From contig NZ_NINW01000024.1 of the NCBI RefSeq assembly GCF_002188465.1, positions 62,001-126,000 of the forward strand: a DNA stretch of 64,000 bases, in the 5' to 3' direction. The position numbers and the translations under genes are program-made. The notes under the pieces are model-generated. The model did no database searches. It saw only the letters and a list, made by a program, of their open reading frames with translations, and was not told where the DNA came from. The DNA comes from Pigmentiphaga sp. NML080357. Its GTDB lineage: Bacteria > Pseudomonadota > Gammaproteobacteria > Burkholderiales > Burkholderiaceae_B. Positions 16,720-23,870 of this stretch are shown here, one piece after another; the stretch's first letter is position 1, and every line of letters starts with the position of its first letter.

Positions 16720-17556
16720 ATGCTTATTCCAACACTGTTTCGCAAACTCGCCGCGGCCTGCGGCGTGACCTTGCTCGCGGCCGCTCCGGCGCTGGCGGCG
16801 CCAAGCTGCAAGGAGGATCCCGCACTGGCCAAGGCTTTCGCCCAGGCGGATGCCCGCGGTACCTTCGTGTTGCTCGACGGACAGACGGGCGCTCTGGTTT
16901 GTCACGATGCCCTGCGTGCCGAGGCCGGCTTCCTGCCCGCCTCGACCTACAAGATCCCGAATTCCGCGATCGCGCTGGAGACTGGCGTGGCCAGCGGACC
17001 CGACTTCGCGTTGCCCTGGGACAGCCGCCGCAACCCCCGGCAGGACTGGTGGCCGCAGGCATGGGCGCAGGACCAGACCCTGGCCACGGCCCTGCCCAAC
17101 TCGGTGGTGTGGTTCTACCAGGAGCTCGCCCGGAGGATCGGGGCCAAGCGCATGCAGGCCTACGTGGACCGGTTCGACTACGGCAACCGGAATATCGGCG
17201 GCAGCATCGACCAATTCTGGCTGACGGGCGACCTGCGCATATCGGCGCTTCAGCAAGTGAAGTTCCTCCAGCGTTTCTATACCGGCATGCTGGGCGTTTC
17301 CCAGCGGTCCACGCAGATCGTCAAGGACGCCATCGTGCTCGAACGTTCGGACGCCTACCGGCTCAGCGGCAAGACCGGCTGGGCCCGCCTGGGGGAGGCC
17401 GCCGGGGACCAGGTCGGCTGGCTCGTGGGCTACCTGGAGCAGGGCGGGAAGGTCTACTTCTATGCCTTGAACATGGACATGCGCAAGCCCGAACATGCTG
17501 CCGCCAGGCTCGGCATTACCAAGGCCATATTGCGTGAGCGCGGCTTGATGCGTTGA
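16720..17556 (+). CDS. Class D (OXA-type) beta-lactamase
   Basis: A 278-residue periplasmic enzyme with signal peptide cleaved near ALAAPSC. All class D motifs are present: S75-T-Y-K78 (nucleophile Ser and the Lys that is carbamylated), S128-V-V, Y154-G-N, W167-L-T-G170 and K218-T-G. It should hydrolyse beta-lactams; which ones cannot be told. There are no integron, IS or transfer genes beside it and base use matches the neighbours, so it looks like an intrinsic chromosomal enzyme. I cannot assign an OXA number from sequence alone. Confidence 0.95.
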   Translation: MLIPTLFRKLAAACGVTLLAAAPALAAPSCKEDPALAKAFAQADARGTFVLLDGQTGALVCHDALRAEAGFLPASTYKIPNSAIALETGVASGPDFALPWDSRRNPRQDWWPQAWAQDQTLATALPNSVVWFYQELARRIGAKRMQAYVDRFDYGNRNIGGSIDQFWLTGDLRISALQQVKFLQRFYTGMLGVSQRSTQIVKDAIVLERSDAYRLSGKTGWARLGEAAGDQVGWLVGYLEQGGKVYFYALNMDMRKPEHAAARLGITKAILRERGLMR

Positions 17557-17569
17557 GCGAGATGCCGCC

Positions 17570-18535
17570 CTAGCCGGATTGCGCGTCCAGCGCCAGCGAT
17601 GCCGGCGTTCTCCCCTGGCGGCGAATCGCCTGGGGCGGTTGGCCCAGCGTCCTCAGGAATGCCCGCCTCATGCGTTCCCGGTCGCCGAAGCCGGTTTCCG
17701 CGGCAATCACGTCCAGCGACAGGCGTCCCCGTTCCAGCATCAGCCTTGCCGCTTCCACGCGCAGGTGCTCGACGGACTTGGCGGGCGACTGACCGGTTTC
17801 CTCACGGAACGCCCGGCTGAACTGGCGCGGACTGAGGCCGGCGACTTCGGCCAGGTCTTCGACGGACAGCGCCTTGCGCAAATTGGCCTTGGCGTAGTCG
17901 ATGGCTTTCTGGATGCGGTCGGACTTGGGTTCGAGTTCGAGCAGGACGGAAAACTGCGACTGGCCGCCTGCGCGCCGGTGATAGACGACCAGCCTGCGAG
18001 CGACGGTCCGCGATACTTCCTGCCCGTGGTCGTTCTCCACCATGGCGAGGGCGAGGTCGATGGTGGCCGTCATGCCCGCGGAAGTCCAGATCGATCCGTC
18101 GACGATGAAAATCTGGTCTTCCTCGACGGCAACCCTGGGATAGCGGCGTTGCAGGTCGCGAGCGAAGCGCCAATGGGTCGTTGCGCGCCGGCCGTCAAGG
18201 ACACCCGCCTCGGCGAGCACGAAGGCGCCGGTGCAAGGGGCCGCGATGCGCCTCGATGTTTCGAGCGAACGGCGGACGAACGCGGCGAGGCCGGGGGAGG
18301 TGAAGTCGGTATCGATCCCGGAGCCGAACATGACCGTATCGAAAGCGGTGTCGTCGAAAGGCCGGGTTTCGACCTTGAAGCCCGCCGAGGCGGGCACGAG
18401 GCCGCCCGACTCCGAAAGCAGCGTCACTTCATAGGCCTGCTCGCCGAGGACGAGATTCGCCGTTTCAAAAACGGTGATGGCCGCGAAGCCCAGGAGATTG
18501 AAGTCGGGAAATACGACGAAGCCTATGCGGTGCAT
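17570..18535 (-). CDS. GlxA family (DJ-1/PfpI plus AraC HTH) regulator
   Basis: A 321-residue protein from ATG at 18535 (MHRIGFVVFPDFNLLG). The N-terminal half is a DJ-1/PfpI-like domain with IAAPCTGAFVLAEAGVLDGRRATTHW, the nucleophile-elbow region; the C-terminal 100 residues are an AraC double HTH (VEDLAEVAGLSPRQFSRAFREE, LDVIAAETGFGDRERMRRAF). The family senses small molecules and activates adjacent genes. It is divergent from the MFS exporter and AhpD-like genes and is their likely regulator. Confidence 0.92.
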   Translation of the reverse strand: MHRIGFVVFPDFNLLGFAAITVFETANLVLGEQAYEVTLLSESGGLVPASAGFKVETRPFDDTAFDTVMFGSGIDTDFTSPGLAAFVRRSLETSRRIAAPCTGAFVLAEAGVLDGRRATTHWRFARDLQRRYPRVAVEEDQIFIVDGSIWTSAGMTATIDLALAMVENDHGQEVSRTVARRLVVYHRRAGGQSQFSVLLELEPKSDRIQKAIDYAKANLRKALSVEDLAEVAGLSPRQFSRAFREETGQSPAKSVEHLRVEAARLMLERGRLSLDVIAAETGFGDRERMRRAFLRTLGQPPQAIRRQGRTPASLALDAQSG

Positions 18536-18726
18536 GGCTCGACTCCGGCATGTCCGAAAACTCCAGTATTTACGACGTTTGAGACAGCGGCAAGGAGTTC
18601 TATCCTTTGCGCATGCGGCAAGGTTGCCGCCTCCCGGCCCCGCGGCCGGGATATCGGAGGCGCTCGCGGCTTTCGTCCGGCGCCTTTCAGTCGCGTCACG
18701 ACTCAACGCTGCGGAAGATCGTTCAT

Positions 18727-19923
18727 ATGGATCGTCGATTGCTCATGCTCGCGGTCGGGATGTTCGCGATAGGGACGGACAACTTCGTGGTTGCCGGCAT
18801 CCTTCGGGGCGTTGCCGAATCGCTCGATACGACCATCGGCCTGGCCGGGCAGATGGTCACCGTCTATGCCTTGTCCTTCGCGGTCATGGCGCCGGTGATG
18901 GCCGCGGTGGCGGGGGGATGGCCACGCAAGCTCCTGCTGGTTTCCGCGCTCGGCATATTCGTCGCGGGCAACGTCATCAGCGCGCTGGCGACGGATCTGA
19001 ATACCGTGCTTTTCAGCCGCGCCCTGGCGGGCCTTGGTGCAGCCATGTTCGTCCCCACCGCGCTCGGCGTGGGCGCCTTGCTCGGAGAGCCCGCCCGGCG
19101 CGGCCGGGCGTTGTCCACGGTGACCGCTGGCCTGGCCACGGCCACCGCCCTGGGCGCCCCGATCGGGACATTCATCGGGGGACTGGGAAGCTGGAGGACC
19201 ACACTGTGGTTCGTCGCCGTCCTGGGCGCGGTTTCGATGGCGGGCGTCTGGACGATGCTGCGTTCCGTGCCCCGGCCGCCGCGAGTGACGCTCCGGGAAA
19301 GATTGGCGCCGCTGGGAGACGTCCGCATCGCCATGACCCTGCTTACGTCGCTGTTTGCCTTCGGCGGATTCCTGATGGTCTATACCTATGCCGGCGCGGT
19401 GCTCGAGCCGGTCACCGGGGGCGACGAACGGAAGCTTGCCGGATTGCTGCTCGTGTGGGGAGTCGCCGCGACGGCCGGAAACATGCTGGCCGGCCGCCTG
19501 GTCGACCGCTTCGACAGCCGCAAGGTGATCGTCGCGGGCCTGGGCCTTGCCATCGTGAATTTCTGCCTGCTGCCCTGGACGGTCGGCCATGCCTGGAGCG
19601 CGACGATTTCATTGGTAATCTGGGGTGTGATCGGATGGGGGCTGCTGGTGCCGCAACAGCATCGGCTGGTGGCCTTCGCCTCCCAGGCCGCGCCGCTGGC
19701 CCTGGCGCTCAACAATACCGCGACCTACGCAGGGGTAGCATGTTCGGGCATGCTGGGCGGCGTCGTGCTGCTCGTCATCGCTCCCCGATACCTCGGGCTC
19801 GTGGGCGCGATATTGATCGCCGTGGGCCTGGTCCTCGCTACCCTGGTTCCCCGGGCGCCGGGAAGACCTTCCGCAAACGGGCGCCCGGTGCCGGATCCTG
19901 CAACTCGAATTCTCCAGGAGTAA
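18727..19923 (+). CDS. MFS exporter (DHA1 drug:H+ antiporter type)
   Basis: A 398-residue membrane protein from ATG at 18727 with about 12 hydrophobic segments. MFAIGTDNFVVAGILRGVAESL is the first helix typical of the AraJ/YdhP/sugar-efflux branch, and GRALSTVTAGLATATALGAPIGTFIG holds the antiporter motif C area. It probably exports a small toxic compound using the proton gradient. The divergent GlxA-like regulator and the AhpD-like gene 5 bp downstream suggest an inducible detoxification unit. Confidence 0.9.
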   Translation: MDRRLLMLAVGMFAIGTDNFVVAGILRGVAESLDTTIGLAGQMVTVYALSFAVMAPVMAAVAGGWPRKLLLVSALGIFVAGNVISALATDLNTVLFSRALAGLGAAMFVPTALGVGALLGEPARRGRALSTVTAGLATATALGAPIGTFIGGLGSWRTTLWFVAVLGAVSMAGVWTMLRSVPRPPRVTLRERLAPLGDVRIAMTLLTSLFAFGGFLMVYTYAGAVLEPVTGGDERKLAGLLLVWGVAATAGNMLAGRLVDRFDSRKVIVAGLGLAIVNFCLLPWTVGHAWSATISLVIWGVIGWGLLVPQQHRLVAFASQAAPLALALNNTATYAGVACSGMLGGVVLLVIAPRYLGLVGAILIAVGLVLATLVPRAPGRPSANGRPVPDPATRILQE

Positions 19924-19928
19924 CAAGC

Positions 19929-20384
19929 ATGGGTAAACGTCTCGACTACAACCAGATCGCGCCGGCCGGCGTGGCGGCGCTTGGCGGCGTCTATGGCTAC
20001 GTCGCGAAAAGCGGTCTTTCGCATACGCTCGTCGACCTGGTCTATCTGCGCGTCTCGCAGATCAACAATTGCGCGTATTGCCTCGACATGCATACGCGGG
20101 AATTACTGAAGAAAGGGCTGGGGATCGAGAAGCTGGCGCTGCTGCAGGCCTGGGAGGAGGCCGGCGATCTGTTCGACGAACGCGAGCGGGCGGCCCTGGC
20201 CTGGGCGGAGTCCGTGACTCGCGTGGCGCAGACCGGCGTACCCGACGAGGCCTACGAAGCGGCCAGGGCGGTATTCGACGAGAAGGAACTCGTGGATCTC
20301 ACCATTGCGATCAGCCTGATGAACGCCTACAACCGGATGGCCATCAGCTTCAGGAATACGCCGCAAGCCGCCTTGGGGAAATAG
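19929..20384 (+). CDS. AhpD-like carboxymuconolactone decarboxylase family protein
   Basis: A 151-residue protein with the family centre INNCAYCLDMHTRELLKKG: a CxxC pair followed by the conserved His. Proteins of this type act as alkylhydroperoxidases or related disulfide/hydrolase enzymes in the cytoplasm. Ribosome site CAGGAG precedes ATG at 19929, and it follows the MFS gene by 5 bp, so both are co-transcribed. The CxxC makes a peroxide-reducing role more likely than lactone decarboxylation. Confidence 0.92.
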   Translation: MGKRLDYNQIAPAGVAALGGVYGYVAKSGLSHTLVDLVYLRVSQINNCAYCLDMHTRELLKKGLGIEKLALLQAWEEAGDLFDERERAALAWAESVTRVAQTGVPDEAYEAARAVFDEKELVDLTIAISLMNAYNRMAISFRNTPQAALGK

Positions 20385-20392
20385 AAGGGCAG

Positions 20393-20422
20393 GGGTTCCG
20401 GCCGGTAGAGAAGCCGGGACCC
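20393..20422. terminator. Hairpin between convergent genes
   Basis: GGGTTCCGGC (20393-20402) pairs with GCCGGGACCC (20413-20422) with one G-U pair. It lies between the converging stops of the AhpD-like gene and the dehydrogenase. No clear T-run follows on either strand. Confidence 0.42.
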
Positions 20423-20432
20423 TGGCCTTGGC

Positions 20433-21326
20433 CTACTTGCCGGCGGCCTTGATCAACCGGTCCGCGTACTCCTGCCAAGGCGACTTGGCGTCGATGCCTT
20501 CGAACAGCCCCTCGCGCGCCAGGCCGGCCACCCAGTCCTGCTTGCCCGCTGTCGCGCCGGCCATGAAAGGCTCGAAGCCGGCCTCGCGCACGGTCTGTGC
20601 CGCCTCGCGCATTTCCTCGGCGCGACGCTTGCCGTGTTTCACCACCCGGCTGAAGAAGTAGGCACCTTGTTTCTCCCAGTCGATCTGCGGAAAGGTTTCC
20701 TGCAGGGTCGGCAGCACATGGGCCTCGACGCCATAATGGCGCGCCGTGGCGTAGCTTTCGATCACCAGGGCCTCCAGGCCCTTGATCATGATGCTACGGC
20801 TCATCTTGATGGCAGAGGCCACGCCCAGTTCGTCGGAGACGGGCTTGGCGTCCATGCCCCAGCCGGTCAGCGTGGCCGACAGGTTTTGCGCGCGCTGGCC
20901 GCCCAGCAGCATGGGGACACGGATGCCGTACGGCGGCACGGAGGTCATGACGCCTGCTTCCACGTAATGCGCGCCCGCGGCTTCCAGCGCGGCGGCGGCA
21001 TTGCGCTTGGTGCCGGGCGATGCCGAGTTCAGGTCGAGAAACACCGTGCCGGGACGCACGTGGCGGGCGGCTTCCTCGGCTACCGCCAGGGTGTTGGACG
21101 CCGTGACGGCCGAGATCAGCAGCGTGGCCCGCTGGCAGAGCGCTGCCATTCCGTCGACCGGCTCGATGCCGTCGTCGGCGGCGGCCTTGCGCGCTGCGTC
21201 GCCGGCGTCGGCGCCGAACTTGACGTCCCAGGCGCAGACCTCGTCCACGCCGTCCTTGCCGCGCAGCCCCCGGCCAAAAATGCCGCCGACCTCGCCGAAT
21301 CCGATAATGCCCAGGGTAACGCTCAT
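20433..21326 (-). CDS. NAD(P)-dependent dehydrogenase, 3-hydroxyisobutyrate dehydrogenase-like with DUF1932
   Basis: A 297-residue protein; ATG at 21326 has GAGAGGATC just ahead, favouring it over ATG 21350. The N-terminus is a dinucleotide fold (LGIIGFGEVGGIFGRGL), followed by the beta-hydroxyacid dehydrogenase substrate motif area (VFLDLNSASPGTKR). The helical C-terminus carries the conserved Lys stretch (ASAIKMSRSIMIKGLEAL) and fits the DUF1932 type. It should oxidise a beta-hydroxy acid with NAD(P)+. It stands next to a Bug-type binding protein on the same strand (98 bp apart), suggesting a shared substrate. Confidence 0.88.
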   Translation of the reverse strand: MSVTLGIIGFGEVGGIFGRGLRGKDGVDEVCAWDVKFGADAGDAARKAAADDGIEPVDGMAALCQRATLLISAVTASNTLAVAEEAARHVRPGTVFLDLNSASPGTKRNAAAALEAAGAHYVEAGVMTSVPPYGIRVPMLLGGQRAQNLSATLTGWGMDAKPVSDELGVASAIKMSRSIMIKGLEALVIESYATARHYGVEAHVLPTLQETFPQIDWEKQGAYFFSRVVKHGKRRAEEMREAAQTVREAGFEPFMAGATAGKQDWVAGLAREGLFEGIDAKSPWQEYADRLIKAAGK

Positions 21327-21423
21327 GTGATCCTCTCTTGCCAAAATCATCGTCTACATCAGAAATCGTAAAACCGGACCGGGCGGCGGGTGGCCTTGCG
21401 GACGTCGCCTGTGTGCCGCCGCA

Positions 21424-22425
21424 TCATTCGGGCTTGATGCCCGCCAACCGCGCCGCCTCGCCCGACCGTTCGTATTCCGCGCGCAGAAAAGCCGCAAAGC
21501 CTTGCCCCCGCCGTTGGGCGGCATCGGCCACGTCCAGGCCCAGGCCGCGCAGCCTGTCCGCCAGCTCGCCGGAATCCAGCGCCGCATTCGCCGCCTGCTC
21601 CAGCCTGGCCAGCACGTCGGCCGGGATGCGCGCCGGCGCGAGCAGGCCCACGTAGCTTTGCGCCGTGAAGCCGGCCACCCCGCTTTCCATGAAAGTAGGA
21701 ATGTCCGGCGCCAAGGGGCTGCGCCGGGCCGCCGCGATAGCCAGGATGCGCGCCCGCCCCGACTGGTGCAAGGGCAGGGCGGTCGAGAACTCCATCGACG
21801 CCAGCTGGACGTCGCCGCCCAGGAGCGCAGGCACCAGGGTATTGCCACCGCGGAACGGCACGTGTTCGATCCGGGCGCCGGTCTGCGCATTGAGGCGCGC
21901 CAGCGTCAGATGGGTGGCGCTGCCGACGCCGGACGACGCGCAGCCGACGAACTGACGCTTTGAAAGCGCGACCGCGTCCTGCAGCGTCTTGGCGGCGAAC
22001 GCGTTGTTGGCGATCAGCACGTGCGCCACCGTGCCCACCAACCCGATCGGCGCGAAATCCTTCAGCGGGTCGTAGGCCAGCTTCGCCTGCACGAAAGGAT
22101 TCACCGTGAGCGGGCCGTTGGACCCCACCATCAACATATAACCGTCGGGCGCGGCCTGGGCAACCAGCGATGCTCCCAGGCTGCCGCCCGCACCGGCGCG
22201 GTTTTCCACGACGATCGTCTGCCCCAGGAGCGGTCCCATTGCCGCGGCCATCAACCTGCCCACGCCGTCGACGTTCCCGCCCGGACCGAAAGGCACGACG
22301 AAAGTCAGCGGCCGCTGCGGATAAGCGGCGGCCAGCGCAGCGCCCGTCCACCCTCCGAGAAGCGGAGCGGCGGCAGCCAGTTTGAGGAACTTCCGGCGCG
22401 GCGCCGGGCATGGACGGTCATTCAT
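21424..22425 (-). CDS. Bug/TctC periplasmic solute-binding protein with Tat-like signal
   Basis: A 333-residue protein of the Bug family, the binding components of tripartite tricarboxylate-type transporters. YPQRPLTFVVPFGPGGNVDG and VVENRAGAGGSLGASLVAQA are the two signature ligand-contacting stretches. The signal peptide has an RRKFLKL twin-arginine motif, so it may be exported folded by Tat, less usual for this family. No TctA/TctB membrane genes are nearby. The LysR gene is divergent and probably controls it. Confidence 0.92.
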   Translation of the reverse strand: MNDRPCPAPRRKFLKLAAAAPLLGGWTGAALAAAYPQRPLTFVVPFGPGGNVDGVGRLMAAAMGPLLGQTIVVENRAGAGGSLGASLVAQAAPDGYMLMVGSNGPLTVNPFVQAKLAYDPLKDFAPIGLVGTVAHVLIANNAFAAKTLQDAVALSKRQFVGCASSGVGSATHLTLARLNAQTGARIEHVPFRGGNTLVPALLGGDVQLASMEFSTALPLHQSGRARILAIAAARRSPLAPDIPTFMESGVAGFTAQSYVGLLAPARIPADVLARLEQAANAALDSGELADRLRGLGLDVADAAQRRGQGFAAFLRAEYERSGEAARLAGIKPE

Positions 22426-22562
22426 TCGTTCGTCTCCTCTGTTGTCGTGCTCTTATCTGGATCGGCACCTCTACCCGGATGCATGGAACGATTGTGCCTA
22501 CCGTCCATGTATGCGGGTTGAGTTGTGCGAGGAAAACGTTCGATTTTGTTTATCATCCATGT

Positions 22563-23801
22563 ATGAAAATCGATGTTTCCGAGGCGGACCCTGCGCAAGC
22601 GCTGCTATCGCTGCGCGAATTGCGCGTCCTGGCCGCCGTCGTGCGCGACGGCGGCGTCAGGCCGTCGGCCGAAACCCTGCTGCGTACGGCATCGGCGCTC
22701 AGCCGCGCCATCGCGCAACTGGAGCGGCGCCTGGGCATGCCCTTGTTCGAGCGCCGCGGACGCGGCATGCTGCCCACGCCCGCCGGCCGCCTCGCCTATG
22801 GCCGGTTCTGCCGGATCGAGCACGAACTCGAGCAGGTGCTCGACGAGGCCGCGCGCAACGGCCGGGCGGCCGTCCGGACCATGGCCGCCGTCGAAAGCCT
22901 GTTCGACGAACGCCGCCTGACCGTGGCCTCGATGCTGGCCGAGACCGGCCACATGCCCACCGTGGCTCGGCGCCTGGGCGTTTCCCAGCCGGCGATCAGC
23001 GCCTCGATCGCCCGGCTCGAGGCCGCCTTGCGCGAAAAACTTTTCCTGCGCACGCCGCGCGGCATGGTGCCGGGCAGCCTGGGCGCCCGCTGGCTGATGC
23101 GCTTTGATCGCGCCCTGGCGGAATTGCGCTACCTGAGCCAGGACCTGGCCGCGCTGGGAGGCAGCATGGCCGGCGTGATCGCGGTCGGCGCGCTGCCGCT
23201 GGCCCGCACGCGCCTCCTGCCGCAAGCCATCGCCACGCTGCGGGCCGCCCATCCCGAACTGCGCGTGCATGCCCGCGAAAGCCCCTACGAGCAACTATGC
23301 GCAGACCTCTTGAGCGGCAAGCTCGACTTCATCATCGGCGCGCTGCGCCCCGAGAGCGACCAGGCCTTGCACCATGAACTGCTGTTCACCGACGAGCTGT
23401 GCGTGATGGCGGCAACGACTCATCCGCTTGCAAACCGCAAGCGCCTACGGCTGGCCGATCTTCGTGGCCAGTCCTGGGTGCTTTCGCGCCCCGGCACGCC
23501 GCTGCGCGAATCGCTGAACGCATTCTTCGCGGCCCATGGCGAACCCGTACCCATTCCCGCCGTGGAAACCGGAGACCTGGCGCTGGTCAGGGGAATGCTC
23601 GTGACGGGCGGGATGCTGACGGTGCTGTCCACGCATCAGCTTCAGTATGAGGTCGAAGCGGGTCAGCTGCGCATGCTGCCGGTATCGCTCGATGGATTGC
23701 AACGGCGGATCGGGATCACGACGCGAACCGGGGCGCAGTTGCCGGATAGTGTGCGGGCGTTGCTGGATGAGATCCGGGCGGCGTGCGGGGTGGCTGTCTA
23801 G
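22563..23801 (+). CDS. LysR-type regulator with two tandem HTH domains
   Basis: A 412-residue protein, about 110 longer than the usual LysR length of near 300. Residues 16-78 are one LysR winged HTH (ASALSRAIAQLERRLGMPLFERRGRGMLPTPAGR, read in parts). Residues 107-172 are a second (VARRLGVSQPAISASIARLE, then LFLRTPRGMVPG). A normal effector domain follows (MAGVIAVGALPLARTRLLP, then DFIIGALRP). Both HTH copies look intact. ATG at 22563 was chosen because upstream in-frame sequence is not LysR-like. It is divergent from the Bug gene. A 10-bp direct repeat TCCATGTATG occurs at 22504 and 22556, the latter overlapping this start. Confidence 0.9.
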   Translation: MKIDVSEADPAQALLSLRELRVLAAVVRDGGVRPSAETLLRTASALSRAIAQLERRLGMPLFERRGRGMLPTPAGRLAYGRFCRIEHELEQVLDEAARNGRAAVRTMAAVESLFDERRLTVASMLAETGHMPTVARRLGVSQPAISASIARLEAALREKLFLRTPRGMVPGSLGARWLMRFDRALAELRYLSQDLAALGGSMAGVIAVGALPLARTRLLPQAIATLRAAHPELRVHARESPYEQLCADLLSGKLDFIIGALRPESDQALHHELLFTDELCVMAATTHPLANRKRLRLADLRGQSWVLSRPGTPLRESLNAFFAAHGEPVPIPAVETGDLALVRGMLVTGGMLTVLSTHQLQYEVEAGQLRMLPVSLDGLQRRIGITTRTGAQLPDSVRALLDEIRAACGVAV

Positions 23802-23870
23802 GTGCGTGCTATGCCGCCGAATGACTAATGCCCCGTTCGGTAGCGATCCCACCGGATCAAGCCATTTCTC

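Noticed and set aside
22504-22565. LysR operator from the 10-bp direct repeat TCCATGTATG
   Set aside because: Lacks a T-N11-A inverted repeat and one copy covers the start codon; noted only in the tandem-HTH finding.
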